Assembly: GCF_014649655.1 (NCBI RefSeq)
Contig: NZ_BMTL01000017.1
Span: 62,001 to 126,000 of the forward strand
From: Streptomyces humidus
GTDB taxonomy: Bacteria; Actinomycetota; Actinomycetes; Streptomycetales; Streptomycetaceae
Length of the DNA: 64,000 nucleotides
Direction of reading: 5' to 3'
The notes beneath the pieces were generated by a model. That model was not told where the DNA came from. It worked only from the letters and a program-made list of their open reading frames with translations, and did no database searches. Made by a program: the position numbers and the translations under genes. This document shows, one piece after another, positions 44,018 through 52,328 of the stretch (the first letter of the stretch is position 1; each line of letters opens with the position of its first letter).

Positions 44018-45061
44018 ATGACCACCACCGTTGCCGCGTACGCCGCCCCCGCCGCCAAGGCTCCGCTGGAGCGCACGACCATCGAACGCCGTGCTGTCCG
44101 TGAGAACGACGTCCTGATCGACATCGAGTTCTCCGGGATCTGCCACTCCGACATCCACCAGGCCAGGGAGGGCTGGGGCGAGGCGATCTTCCCGATGGTG
44201 CCCGGCCACGAGATAGCGGGCGTCGTCTCCGAGGTCGGCCCCGGCGTGACCAGGTTCGCGGTCGGCGACCGGGTGGGCGTCGGCTGCCTCGTCGACTCCT
44301 GCCGCGAGTGCGACAACTGCAAGGCCGGCCACGAGCAGTACTGCACCGGCGGCAGCGTCGGCACGTACAACGCCGTCGGCAAGGACGGCGAGCCCACCTA
44401 CGGCGGCTACGCGCGGAAGATCGTGGTCGACGAGAACTTCGTCGTCCGCATCCCCGACGGCCTCGCCCTGGACGTCGCCGCGCCGCTGCTGTGCGCCGGC
44501 ATCACCACGTACTCCCCGCTGAAGCGCTGGAACGCCGGTCCCGGCAAGAAGGTCGCCGTCCTCGGCATGGGCGGCCTCGGCCACATGGCGGTCAAGATCG
44601 CCCACGCGCTCGGCGCCGAGGTGACCGTGCTGTCCCAGTCGCTGCGCAAGAAGGACGACGGCCTGAGGCTGGGCGCCGACCATTACTACGCCACCGCCGA
44701 CGAGAAGACGTTCCAGGAACTGCGCGGCTCCTTCGACCTCATCCTCTCGACGGTCTCGGCCCCCCTGGACTTCAACGCCTACCTGTCGCTGCTGAAGGCG
44801 GAGGGCGCGCTGGTGAACGTGGGCGCCCCCGAGGAGCCGATCTCCCTCAACCTCTTCTCGGTGATCGGCGGCGGCAAGACCCTCGCCGGCTCCGCGATCG
44901 GCGGCATCGCGGAGACCCAGGAGATGCTGGACTTCTGCGCCGCGCACGGCCTGGGCGCCGAGATCGAGCTGATCGCCGCCGAGGAGATCAACGACGCCTA
45001 CGAGCGGGTGCTCGCCAGCGACGTCCGCTACCGGTTCGTCATCGACGCCTCGACGATCTGA
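44018..45061 (+). CDS. Zinc-dependent NAD(P) alcohol dehydrogenase (YahK/CAD-like)
   Basis: A 347-residue medium-chain dehydrogenase: catalytic zinc ligands in SGICHSDIH and PGHEIAGVV, structural zinc Cys cluster CRECDNCKAGHEQYC, nucleotide fold VAVLGMGGLGHMAVKIA. The sequence pattern fits the cinnamyl-alcohol/aldehyde reductase group, which detoxifies aldehydes. The GHEIAG and GTYN elements are intact. AGGAGA precedes the ATG by 8 nt. Probably regulated by the divergent MmyB-type protein. Confidence 0.93.
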   Translation: MTTTVAAYAAPAAKAPLERTTIERRAVRENDVLIDIEFSGICHSDIHQAREGWGEAIFPMVPGHEIAGVVSEVGPGVTRFAVGDRVGVGCLVDSCRECDNCKAGHEQYCTGGSVGTYNAVGKDGEPTYGGYARKIVVDENFVVRIPDGLALDVAAPLLCAGITTYSPLKRWNAGPGKKVAVLGMGGLGHMAVKIAHALGAEVTVLSQSLRKKDDGLRLGADHYYATADEKTFQELRGSFDLILSTVSAPLDFNAYLSLLKAEGALVNVGAPEEPISLNLFSVIGGGKTLAGSAIGGIAETQEMLDFCAAHGLGAEIELIAAEEINDAYERVLASDVRYRFVIDASTI

Positions 45062-45118
45062 CGGTCCCCCGAGTCCCCGTGCCCGTCCCTGGCAGATGAC
45101 GGGTGCGCGGCGGGGCGG

Positions 45119-45151
45119 GCAGGGCCCCGGAGCACGCCTCCGGGGCCCTGC
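45119..45151 (+). terminator. Hairpin terminator after the alcohol dehydrogenase
   Basis: A perfect 14-bp stem GCAGGGCCCCGGAG/CTCCGGGGCCCTGC with a 5-nt loop. The 200 bp beyond it hold GCGGCCCGGT repeats only. Confidence 0.88.
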
Positions 45152-45348
45152 GGCCTCCGGGGCCGTGCCTGTGCCGGTGTTCTGGCCGGCGGCCCGGTGC
45201 GGCCCGGTGCGGCGCGGCGGTGCGGTGCGGTTCGGCGAGACGACCCTGACGGGCCTCCGCCGCCGGCGCTCCGACGTCTGCCGACGTGCTGACGTCCGAT
45301 GGCGTCCGGCGAGGGGCGGCAGGACGGCGTCGCCGCGCGGCTGCCGGA

Positions 45349-46131
45349 TCAGAGGGTGACGGCGAACGACTCCTCGTGGCCGTAGGACCGTACGACGACA
45401 CCGCCGCCCGGAGCCGGGCGCAGGGAGTGGGCCCGACCGAGCCCCGCCACCCGCGCGCGCCCGTCCGCGACCTCGACCAGGGTGTTCTCGTCGACGGCCA
45501 CCCCGTGCGCGAGCCGCCCGCCGGCCACGACGGCGGCCAGCCGGCCCGACGTGCCCCACTGCGCGGCGTGCACGTCCACCCCGAACGGCACGAGCCCCAG
45601 CCCGGGCCGTACCTCGACCTCCTCCAGATCCTCGGCCGCGTCCGGCGGACACACCGGGACCCCGTCCACCAGCCACCCCCCGACCACCGCGTCCTGCGCC
45701 GCGACCACGGCCCCGGCGGAGAACCCGGCGTACGGGAGGCCCCGCGCGGCGAGCGCCTCGCCCGCCCCGGCGGCGAACGCCTCCTGATAGGCGGGGGTCA
45801 GACCGCCGCAGACGATCACCCCGTCCACGTCCGCGAGGTCCTCCGCCAAGGCCCCGCCGTCGAACCGCTTTCCGACCGGCAGCAGCAGCGGCACGGGCGT
45901 GCACGCTCCCGCCCGGCGCAGTGCGACGTCGTACCGGTCGAACTGGCCGGTCCCGTCGCCCTCGTCGACGAGCACGCACAGGATCCGCGGAACGGCCCCC
46001 GCACCGCCGGCAGAACGCGCCGCCGCGGCCCGCAGGAACGGCCCGTGGACGACGCCGGCCACGGACTCGTCCCAGCCGCCGCCGACCAGGAACACCGCCG
46101 CCCGGCCCCCGTCCGTCGCTTCCCCGCTCAC
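45349..46131 (-). CDS. Peptidase S51/cyanophycinase-like protein
   Basis: A 260-residue protein of the class-I glutamine-amidotransferase-like fold. The nucleophile Ser lies in LPYAGFSAGAVVA after the strand GVIVCGGLTPAYQEAF, and there is a late His region (FGVDVHAAQWG). S51 enzymes cleave Asp-X dipeptides or cyanophycin. The GTG start overlaps the stop of the upstream serine hydrolase by 4 bp (GTGA), so the two are made together. The substrate is unknown. Confidence 0.85.
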   Translation of the reverse strand: MSGEATDGGRAAVFLVGGGWDESVAGVVHGPFLRAAAARSAGGAGAVPRILCVLVDEGDGTGQFDRYDVALRRAGACTPVPLLLPVGKRFDGGALAEDLADVDGVIVCGGLTPAYQEAFAAGAGEALAARGLPYAGFSAGAVVAAQDAVVGGWLVDGVPVCPPDAAEDLEEVEVRPGLGLVPFGVDVHAAQWGTSGRLAAVVAGGRLAHGVAVDENTLVEVADGRARVAGLGRAHSLRPAPGGGVVVRSYGHEESFAVTL

Positions 46132-47342
46132 GCCCGCAGCCCCCGCAGTCCGTCGTGGGCGGCCATCATCATCTCCATGCCCCGGGTGTCGGCCGCGGGT
46201 TCGCGCATCTGGTTCGTCACGTACGCCACCGTCATACGCGACTCGGGCTCGATCATGACCGTCGAACCGCCCCAGCCGCCCCACCCGTAGGTGCCGCCGA
46301 AGCGGCCGTAGCCCAGGCCCCAGCTGACCGGCATGCCCAGGCGCCGGTCCTGGCCGCTGAACTGCTCCTGCCAGGCGCGCTCGCATCCCGCCCGCGACAG
46401 CAGCCGCACCCCGCCCACCGCACCGCCGCAGGCCGGAACCGACTGGACGAGGGCGACCGAGCGGGCGTTGCCGAAGCCGCTCGCGGCGGGGATCTGAGCC
46501 CGGCGCCAGGCCGCGCTGTTGCCGTCCCGCACCCGCAGCGCGGTCGGGGCGGGCGTCTCGTCCGGGACGGTCGACCGGTCCACGGTGTTCCGGGAATCCC
46601 GCGAGTCCGGGGCGCCGGAGGTGTCCGGGGAGCCGGGGGAGGCCGGGGCCGTCGACGGGTCGGAGCCCGCGTCGCTCGCGGCCGCGCCCGCGGTGTAGTC
46701 CTCGCCCAGGGAGGGCGGCGGGACCGCCGGGGCCACCCGGTGGTCGTGCTCGGCCGACAGCCCGATGTGGAAGTCCGCGCCCAGCGGACCCGCGATCTCG
46801 TCGGCGAAGAACGCGCCCGGCGTCCGGCCGGTGATCCGGCGGACGACCTCGCCGACGAGGAACCCCTGGGTGAGCGAGTGGTACCCGGCCGCGCTGCCCG
46901 GCTCCCACAGCGGCGCCTGCGCGGCCAGGCGCGTCGTGGCGGCCGTCCAGTCGTAGAGCTCCGCCACCGGCCAGACCCAGTCGGGCAGCCCCGCGGTGTG
47001 CGAGAGCACGTGCCGGACCAGTACCCGCTCCTTGCCCACCGCGGCGAACTCGGGCCAGTACCGGGCCACCGGCGCGTCCATGTCGAGCTCGCCCCGGTCC
47101 GCCAGCACCAGCGCGCACAGCGCCGTCATCGTCTTCGTGACGGACCAGACGTTGACGAGCGTGTCCCGCTGCCAGGGAACCGTGCGCCCGGCGTCGGCGA
47201 ACCCGCCCCAGACGTCGACCACCGGCTCACCGTCCACGAACACGGCCACCGACCCGCCGACGTCCCCCTCGTCCAGCGACACGGCCAGCGCGGCGGGCAC
47301 CGCGGCGAACAGATCGTCGTACGACCCCTGAATGTCAGCCAT
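46128..47342 (-). CDS. Serine hydrolase (class C beta-lactamase/EstB family)
   Basis: A 404-residue penicillin-binding-protein-like esterase. The SxxK nucleophile is in NVWSVTKTMTALC, the Tyr motif is YHSLTQG (in place of YxN), and the third element lies near the C-terminus (YGWGGWGGSTVMI). There is no signal peptide, so it is cytoplasmic. A Ser/Pro/Asp-rich insert near residues 225-265 (ASPGSPDTSGAPDSRDSRN) is lineage-specific. It is coupled to the S51 peptidase downstream. The ATG at 47342 is chosen since sequence before it is non-coding in character. Confidence 0.87.
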   Translation of the reverse strand: MADIQGSYDDLFAAVPAALAVSLDEGDVGGSVAVFVDGEPVVDVWGGFADAGRTVPWQRDTLVNVWSVTKTMTALCALVLADRGELDMDAPVARYWPEFAAVGKERVLVRHVLSHTAGLPDWVWPVAELYDWTAATTRLAAQAPLWEPGSAAGYHSLTQGFLVGEVVRRITGRTPGAFFADEIAGPLGADFHIGLSAEHDHRVAPAVPPPSLGEDYTAGAAASDAGSDPSTAPASPGSPDTSGAPDSRDSRNTVDRSTVPDETPAPTALRVRDGNSAAWRRAQIPAASGFGNARSVALVQSVPACGGAVGGVRLLSRAGCERAWQEQFSGQDRRLGMPVSWGLGYGRFGGTYGWGGWGGSTVMIEPESRMTVAYVTNQMREPAADTRGMEMMMAAHDGLRGLRA

Positions 47343-47677
47343 GACGCCATCTAGCCCCCGCGACCCCGCCCCCGGCAACCGAATTCCCGGCGAGTGGACG
47401 CACCCCTCGGCGCCGGGGGCCGGCCCCCGGCGAGCGGCGCCGCGGTCGTCTCCACCGCGAGCGGGCGAATGTCGCCCGGCTGCCCGAGGCGCGGCCAAGA
47501 GGCCCTTTCCCAGGTTGAGTTGAGTATGTGCCTGGGTACGTGCGCTCATGCCCGGCGGAGGCTCGCGCGGCGAGTATGGGCGGAGCGGCGCGAGGAGCGC
47601 CGGTCCGGTTCAGCTCGGACAGCCGTTCAGATCAGACGGTTGTTCAGACGGTTGTTCAGACAGTTACGGAGAATCCC
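47343..47677. other. 335-bp intergenic region with direct repeats at 47630-47666
   Basis: It lies between the divergent serine hydrolase and small secreted protein genes. Near its right end TCAGACGGTTG occurs twice in tandem with a third degenerate copy (CAGACAGTTA), directly before GGAG of the secreted-protein gene. No gene is seen in the rest. Confidence 0.6.
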
Positions 47678-48136
47678 ATGTCCCGACGTATCGCTCTTTC
47701 CGTGGCCGCCGGTGTCGTCGTGCTCGGCGGCGCAGGCGCCTTCGCCCTCGCCCACGCCGACGGGCAGTCACCGGTGCTGGCGCACAGCACCGCCCGCTAC
47801 AACGCTCCCGACGGCGACCGCGCCGGCTCGCTGACGTTCGTGACCGACGTGACGGCGTCTTCCGGCGTCAAGAGCGTCAAGGTCCTCGCATGGCCGGAGA
47901 AGTCGTCCTTCGCCGAGAAGGGGCCCACCGCCAAGGACATGGCCGACGTGGAGCAGGCCGTCTGCAAGCCCGCGCCCGCCGGCACGCACACCGTGCGGTG
48001 CACGTACACCGTCCCGGTCACCCGTGCCGACGCCCAGTCGTCACCGCGCGGCGGCTGGCACGTCTCCGTCCTGGCCACCGCCAAGGACGGCACCACCACG
48101 CTGGACCCCGAGGCGGCCGGCTTCACCGTCGGATGA
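47678..48136 (+). CDS. Secreted protein of unknown function (possibly DUF5707)
   Basis: A 152-residue exported protein. The signal peptide is MSRRIALSVAAGVVVLGGAG followed by a probable cleavage site near AHADG. The mature beta-rich domain has two Cys (AVCKPA, VRCTYT) that can pair and alternating strands (GSLTFVTDVTASS; HVSVLATAKDG). I associate this layout with a Streptomyces family of unknown function. ATG with GGAG upstream. Confidence 0.72.
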   Translation: MSRRIALSVAAGVVVLGGAGAFALAHADGQSPVLAHSTARYNAPDGDRAGSLTFVTDVTASSGVKSVKVLAWPEKSSFAEKGPTAKDMADVEQAVCKPAPAGTHTVRCTYTVPVTRADAQSSPRGGWHVSVLATAKDGTTTLDPEAAGFTVG

Positions 48137-48161
48137 CCCCGAGCCGCCCGCCGCCGCGGAG

Positions 48162-49280
48162 TCAGTGGGGCATCGTCGCCGGGCTGCCGCCGTTCGCCTC
48201 GTAGCCCGCGACCGCCATCGCGCGGTAGACCGCGAACTCGCCGGCCGGGTCGGGGGAGAGGGACCAGGGCAGGGCGCCGACGTGGCCGTCCACGTGGACG
48301 ATCTGGCTCATCGCCTCCGACCAGCGTTCGGAGCGCACCAGGAAGAACACGAGCAGGTGGCGGACGTGCGCCAGCATCGGGTCGTCGTGCCGGGCCGCCT
48401 GCACCGCGAACAGCGCGCCGTGCACCGCCTTGGTCACGACCTCGCTCTGGTAGAAGCTGCGGACCAGGTTCACCTCGGGGAGGTGCTCGAAGACCGCGAA
48501 GAGGGGCATCGCCGCGAGGAGGGAGCCCCGCGGGGCCCGCGCCGCCGCGGCTTCGGCGAAGCCGTACGCCAGCTCGCGCGAGCCGTGCCACTTCTCGCAC
48601 CAGTAGGGCAGGGCCGCCAGATGCGCCCCCATGTGCGCCGGGTCGCGGTCCAGGATGTTCAGCCAGAGCTGCTCGAACTCCGTCTGCGAGTACCGCAGAC
48701 CACGAGCCACCGACAGCTCGACGATGTACGGGACCGGGTCTTCCGGGGACAGCAGGGCGGCCTGGCCACAGGCGTCCCTCGCCTCCTCCATGATGATCCG
48801 GAAGTCGTCCGTGCCCGGCGTCGACGTCCGCCAGGCCTGCTGCACCAGGAACTCGGCCTGCACCGCCGCACCGCCCGCGTCCTTGGGCGCCTCGGTGCGC
48901 CACACCCGCAGCCACTGCCCGCCCGGGATCTCGCCGACGCCGCCCGGCCGCTGCTGCAGCTCCAGGGCCGCCGCGCCGGCGAAGGCCTGCACGCGCTGCC
49001 AGCGCAGCTCGCCCTTCGTCCCGGTGCCGGCCAGCAGCTGTTGCGCGGCACGGTAGGCCTGCGTGTGCTGCACCACGTCCAGGACGTCGAGCAGATCCTG
49101 GTCGGGGCCGGGCATGCGGATGTCCAGCTCCTCGGTGCGCACGAAACCGTACGCCGCCGGGTCGGCCGCGTCCGGATGGTCCGCCGGCACCAGCCCGACG
49201 ACACCGCGCCGGCGCCGGACGAGCGACAGCATCACGTAGCCGATCAAGACCAGCGCCACCAGGCCCCACAGAATCTCCAT
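48162..49280 (-). CDS. Membrane-anchored helical-repeat protein, function unknown
   Basis: A 372-residue protein. One N-terminal transmembrane helix (WGLVALVLIGYVMLSLV) is followed by a basic stretch and a cytoplasmic helical domain resembling TPR-like solenoids (EEARDACGQAALLSPEDPVPY; LAYGFAEAAAARAPRGSLLA). No catalytic motif. Such proteins are conserved in Streptomyces without known role. It is divergent from the cystathionine gamma-synthase gene. Confidence 0.75.
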   Translation of the reverse strand: MEILWGLVALVLIGYVMLSLVRRRRGVVGLVPADHPDAADPAAYGFVRTEELDIRMPGPDQDLLDVLDVVQHTQAYRAAQQLLAGTGTKGELRWQRVQAFAGAAALELQQRPGGVGEIPGGQWLRVWRTEAPKDAGGAAVQAEFLVQQAWRTSTPGTDDFRIIMEEARDACGQAALLSPEDPVPYIVELSVARGLRYSQTEFEQLWLNILDRDPAHMGAHLAALPYWCEKWHGSRELAYGFAEAAAARAPRGSLLAAMPLFAVFEHLPEVNLVRSFYQSEVVTKAVHGALFAVQAARHDDPMLAHVRHLLVFFLVRSERWSEAMSQIVHVDGHVGALPWSLSPDPAGEFAVYRAMAVAGYEANGGSPATMPH

Positions 49281-49421
49281 GCCACAAGCGAACCAGACCG
49301 CGCCGACAATTGGCCAACCCGCCCCCGTCCCTGTGGAAAACCTCCGTCGCGGCCGGGGCGTGCGCGGTCCGCCGGGCGGCCGGCCCGCGCCGGCGCCGCG
49401 GGCGGACTACCCTCGGTGCCC

Positions 49422-50576
49422 ATGAGCGACAGGCACATCAGTCAGCATTTCGAGACCCTCGCGATCCACGCCGGCAACACCGCAGATCCCCTCACGGGCG
49501 CGGTGGTCCCGCCGATCTACCAGGTCTCGACCTACAAGCAGGACGGCGTCGGCGGCCTGCGCGGCGGCTACGAGTACAGCCGCAGCGCCAACCCGACCAG
49601 GACCGCCCTGGAGGAGAACCTCGCGGCCCTGGAGGGCGGCTGCCGGGGTCTCGCGTTCGCTTCCGGACTGGCGGCCGAGGACTGCCTGTTGCGTACGCTG
49701 CTCAGCCCCGGCGACCACGTGGTCATCCCCAACGACGCCTACGGCGGCACGTTCCGCCTCTTTGCGAAGGTCGTCGCCCGGTGGGGCGTGGCCTGGTCGG
49801 TCGCCGACACCGCCGACCCGGCCGCCGTGCGCGCCGCGATCACTCCCAAGACCAAGGTCGTGTGGGTGGAGACCCCCTCCAACCCGCTCCTCGGCATCAC
49901 CGACATCGCCGCCGTGGCCCAGGTCGCCCGGGACGCGGGCGCGAAGCTCGTCGTCGACAACACCTTCGCCACGCCGTACCTGCAGCAGCCGCTGTCGCTC
50001 GGCGCGGACGTCGTCGTGCACTCCCTGACCAAGTACATGGGCGGCCACTCGGACGTCGTCGGCGGCGCGCTGATCACCGGCGACGCCCAGCTGGGCGAGG
50101 AGCTGGCGTACCACCAGAACGCGATGGGCGCGGTCGCCGGGCCCTTCGACTCCTGGCTCGTGCTGCGCGGCGCCAAGACGCTGTCGGTGCGCATGGACCG
50201 GCACAGCGAGAACGCCGGCAAGGTCGCCGACATGCTGACCCGGCACGCGCGCGTGACGCACGTGCTCTACCCCGGCCTGCCGGAGCACCCCGGGCACGAG
50301 GTCGCGGCCAAGCAGATGCGGGCCTTCGGCGGCATGGTCTCCTTCCGGGTCACCGGCGGCGAGGAAGCGGCCGTCGAGGTGTGCAACCGGGCCAAGGTGT
50401 TCACCCTCGGCGAGTCCCTGGGCGGCGTCGAGTCCCTCATCGAGCACCCGGGGCGCATGACGCACGCGTCCGTGGCCGGCTCCGCCCTGGAGGTGCCCGC
50501 CGACCTCGTCCGTCTCTCCGTGGGCATCGAGAACGTCGAGGACCTCATCGAGGACCTGCAGCAGGCCCTCGGCTAG
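49422..50576 (+). CDS. metB: Cystathionine gamma-synthase (PLP enzyme)
   Basis: A 384-residue Cys/Met-metabolism PLP enzyme. The cofactor Lys is residue 204 in VVHSLTKYMGGHSD; other family marks are YEYSRSANPTRTALE, FASGLAAEDCLL, ETPSNPLLGITD and SLGGVESLIEHP. It joins O-acylhomoserine and cysteine to cystathionine, but very similar sequences act as cystathionine gamma-lyases, so direction is not certain. A strong hairpin follows. No SAM riboswitch is visible upstream. Confidence 0.9.
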   Translation: MSDRHISQHFETLAIHAGNTADPLTGAVVPPIYQVSTYKQDGVGGLRGGYEYSRSANPTRTALEENLAALEGGCRGLAFASGLAAEDCLLRTLLSPGDHVVIPNDAYGGTFRLFAKVVARWGVAWSVADTADPAAVRAAITPKTKVVWVETPSNPLLGITDIAAVAQVARDAGAKLVVDNTFATPYLQQPLSLGADVVVHSLTKYMGGHSDVVGGALITGDAQLGEELAYHQNAMGAVAGPFDSWLVLRGAKTLSVRMDRHSENAGKVADMLTRHARVTHVLYPGLPEHPGHEVAAKQMRAFGGMVSFRVTGGEEAAVEVCNRAKVFTLGESLGGVESLIEHPGRMTHASVAGSALEVPADLVRLSVGIENVEDLIEDLQQALG

Positions 50577-50638
50577 GCAGCACGGCCCGAGGCCGCCGGA
50601 GACAGGCGACCGGCGACAGACGGCCGGGGACGGCTTGC

Positions 50639-50694
50639 CCGGCACTCGGCGGGACCGGGCGGGCCACCGGGCGGCCGGTCCCGCCGAGTGCCGG
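50639..50694. terminator. Very strong bidirectional hairpin terminator
   Basis: A perfect 20-bp stem (50639-50658 with 50675-50694; arms begin CCGGCACTCGG) and a 16-nt loop between the convergent metB and small membrane protein genes. Confidence 0.9.
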
Positions 50695-50709
50695 AGCGAA
50701 CGCCGGGGC

Positions 50710-50958
50710 TCACCAGTTCGTGAGCGGTGGAGTCGTCTGCGACGGCGGCTCCACCCAGGGCTGGACCACCGTCGCCCAGATCACGAACGCCACGATCGCC
50801 GCGGACAGCAGCAGCCAGCCCAGCCGCCGGGCGGTCCTGCGGCGTCGCACCAGGCGGCCGCCCCGGCGTACGACCTCCGGATGAAGCTCCGCCGGCACCG
50901 GCGGCGGCGTCCGCTCCATGATCCGGCGGACGGCGGCCTCCCGCTCGGCGCGGTTCAC
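50710..50958 (-). CDS. Small single-pass membrane protein coupled to a sigma-like gene
   Basis: An 82-residue protein. A charged cytoplasmic N-terminus of about 45 residues (EREAAVRRIMERT; PEVVRRGGRLVRRRRTARR) precedes one transmembrane helix (LLLSAAIVAFVIWATVV) and a short exterior tail. Its ATG overlaps the stop of the upstream sigma-like gene by 4 bp. Size, topology and coupling are what one expects of a minimal anti-sigma or membrane tether. No zinc-binding anti-sigma motif (HxxxCxxC) is present, so this is inference. Confidence 0.78.
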   Translation of the reverse strand: MNRAEREAAVRRIMERTPPPVPAELHPEVVRRGGRLVRRRRTARRLGWLLLSAAIVAFVIWATVVQPWVEPPSQTTPPLTNW

Positions 50959-51521
50959 GAGGCGGCCGCCCTCGCGCGCGGTACCGCCGTCGGCTGCGCG
51001 CGGGGCGGGCGCAGCAGGTTCGTCGTGGCCCGGTCGCAGAGGGTGCGGACACGGTCAGCCGGCAGGCCGAGCAGCGCCGCCGCCTGCTCCTCGGCGACGC
51101 CCTCGTACAGCCTGAGGACCAGCACGAGACGCTCCTGCGGGGTGAGACGCGCCAGCGGGCCGACGGCCGCCGGGCGCTGCCGGGGACGGTCCGGAGACAG
51201 GCCGCGGCCCAAGGACAGGACGCGGCCCAGGGGCAGGGCGTCGTACAGGCGCCGCACGTACTCGTGCCAGGCGCCGTGGGCGAAGCGGGTGGCCAGCTGC
51301 TCGCGGGCGCGGTCGTACGGGTCCTCGCCGCGCAGCCGGTCCCAGCAGGCGTACGTGCGTGCGAGGGCGAGCGTCAGCAGGTGACGCGCGCGCGGGTTGT
51401 CCGCCGGGGACTCGGCCGTGAGCAGCGTGGCGGCGTGCAGCAGCCGTCCGCCCGCGCCGGCGACGAACGCCTCGAACTCCCTGGCCCGGCGGGTCTCCTG
51501 GGCCGCACGACTGTCTCGCAC
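50955..51521 (-). CDS. Sigma-factor-like helix-turn-helix protein
   Basis: A 188-residue protein. The C-terminal half fits sigma region 4: LARLTPQERLVLVLRLYEG followed by AEEQAAALLGLPADRVRTLC as helix-turn-helix. The N-terminal half (FEAFVAGAGGRLLHAATLL, LALARTYACWDRL) has the spacing of ECF region 2 but lacks its conserved core and promoter-melting residues. It may be a degenerate sigma factor or a regulator derived from one. It is translationally coupled to a small membrane protein. Confidence 0.75.
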   Translation of the reverse strand: MRDSRAAQETRRAREFEAFVAGAGGRLLHAATLLTAESPADNPRARHLLTLALARTYACWDRLRGEDPYDRAREQLATRFAHGAWHEYVRRLYDALPLGRVLSLGRGLSPDRPRQRPAAVGPLARLTPQERLVLVLRLYEGVAEEQAAALLGLPADRVRTLCDRATTNLLRPPRAQPTAVPRARAAAS

Positions 51522-51655
51522 ACCGAGCCTCCCGCCTGACGGCGTCCCCCTGGGCGGCCATCTGCCCCGGTCTCATATGAGGCCCGGGGCGGGCTTTCGG
51601 TCAAGAGTCGCGCACACCCGTCGGAAAGTCGCCCCCCTGTGCGCGTGCCCGGGGT

Positions 51656-52183
51656 TCAGGAGGCGGTCTGCGGGGACTCCGCTCCCGGGAGGACATGAGC
51701 CGACATCCGCGCGGACAGGGCGGTGTTGAAGCGGGTGAGGAGCGAGCAGAAGTCCTCACGCTCCTGCGGCGTCCAGTCGTCCGTCAGTTCGGCCATCAAC
51801 TGCCGCCGCGAGGAACGGACTTCCTCCAGTCGCGCCTGCCCGCGCGGGGACAGCTGGAGGACCACGGCCCGGCCGTCCTCGGGGTGCGAGGTCCGCTTGA
51901 CCAGGCCGGTGTCGACGAGCGGCGCCACCTGCCGGGTGACCGTGGACGAGTCGATGCCCATGCTCGCCGCGAGCGCCTTGACGCCCATGGGGCCCTCGTT
52001 GTCGAGGCGGTTGAGCAGCAGGTATGCGGCGCGGTCCATGGAGTTGCGCACCTGCCCGACGCCGCCGAGCCGGGTCTGTTCGGCTCGGCGGGCGAACACC
52101 GCGACCTCGTGCTGCAAGGTGTCGAGAAGACCGGTGTCACCGACTGTCGTCATGTCCATCGACATTTCAGGTGTTGTGGGCAT
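51656..52183 (-). CDS. MarR-family transcriptional regulator
   Basis: About 175 residues with a winged helix-turn-helix: AAYLLLNRLDNEG, VKALAASMGIDSSTVTRQV as recognition helix, then the wing RTSHPEDGRAVVLQLS. MarR proteins are dimeric repressors released by small ligands. Met7, Met9 or Met11 could also be the start; none has a clear ribosome binding site. It is divergent from ilvA and 1.6 kb from an ABC exporter, which could be its target. Confidence 0.87.
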   Translation of the reverse strand: MPTTPEMSMDMTTVGDTGLLDTLQHEVAVFARRAEQTRLGGVGQVRNSMDRAAYLLLNRLDNEGPMGVKALAASMGIDSSTVTRQVAPLVDTGLVKRTSHPEDGRAVVLQLSPRGQARLEEVRSSRRQLMAELTDDWTPQEREDFCSLLTRFNTALSARMSAHVLPGAESPQTAS

Positions 52184-52328
52184 GGCCGGGGGCTCACTTC
52201 ATGAAGGGGCTGCTGGAATGGGGGACAGAGTACGCGGCCGGAAGGCGGGTCGTACCGGCGCTGCGCAAACCGATCTCGGAGGTTGGTCACAGCGGCTGTT
52301 CCCGCCTGTGAACTGCGATGCTGGAGTC

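Noticed and set aside
49281..49421. SAM or other riboswitch upstream of metB
   Set aside because: The gap is only about 140 bp and I could not find conserved riboswitch core elements or an expression-platform hairpin.
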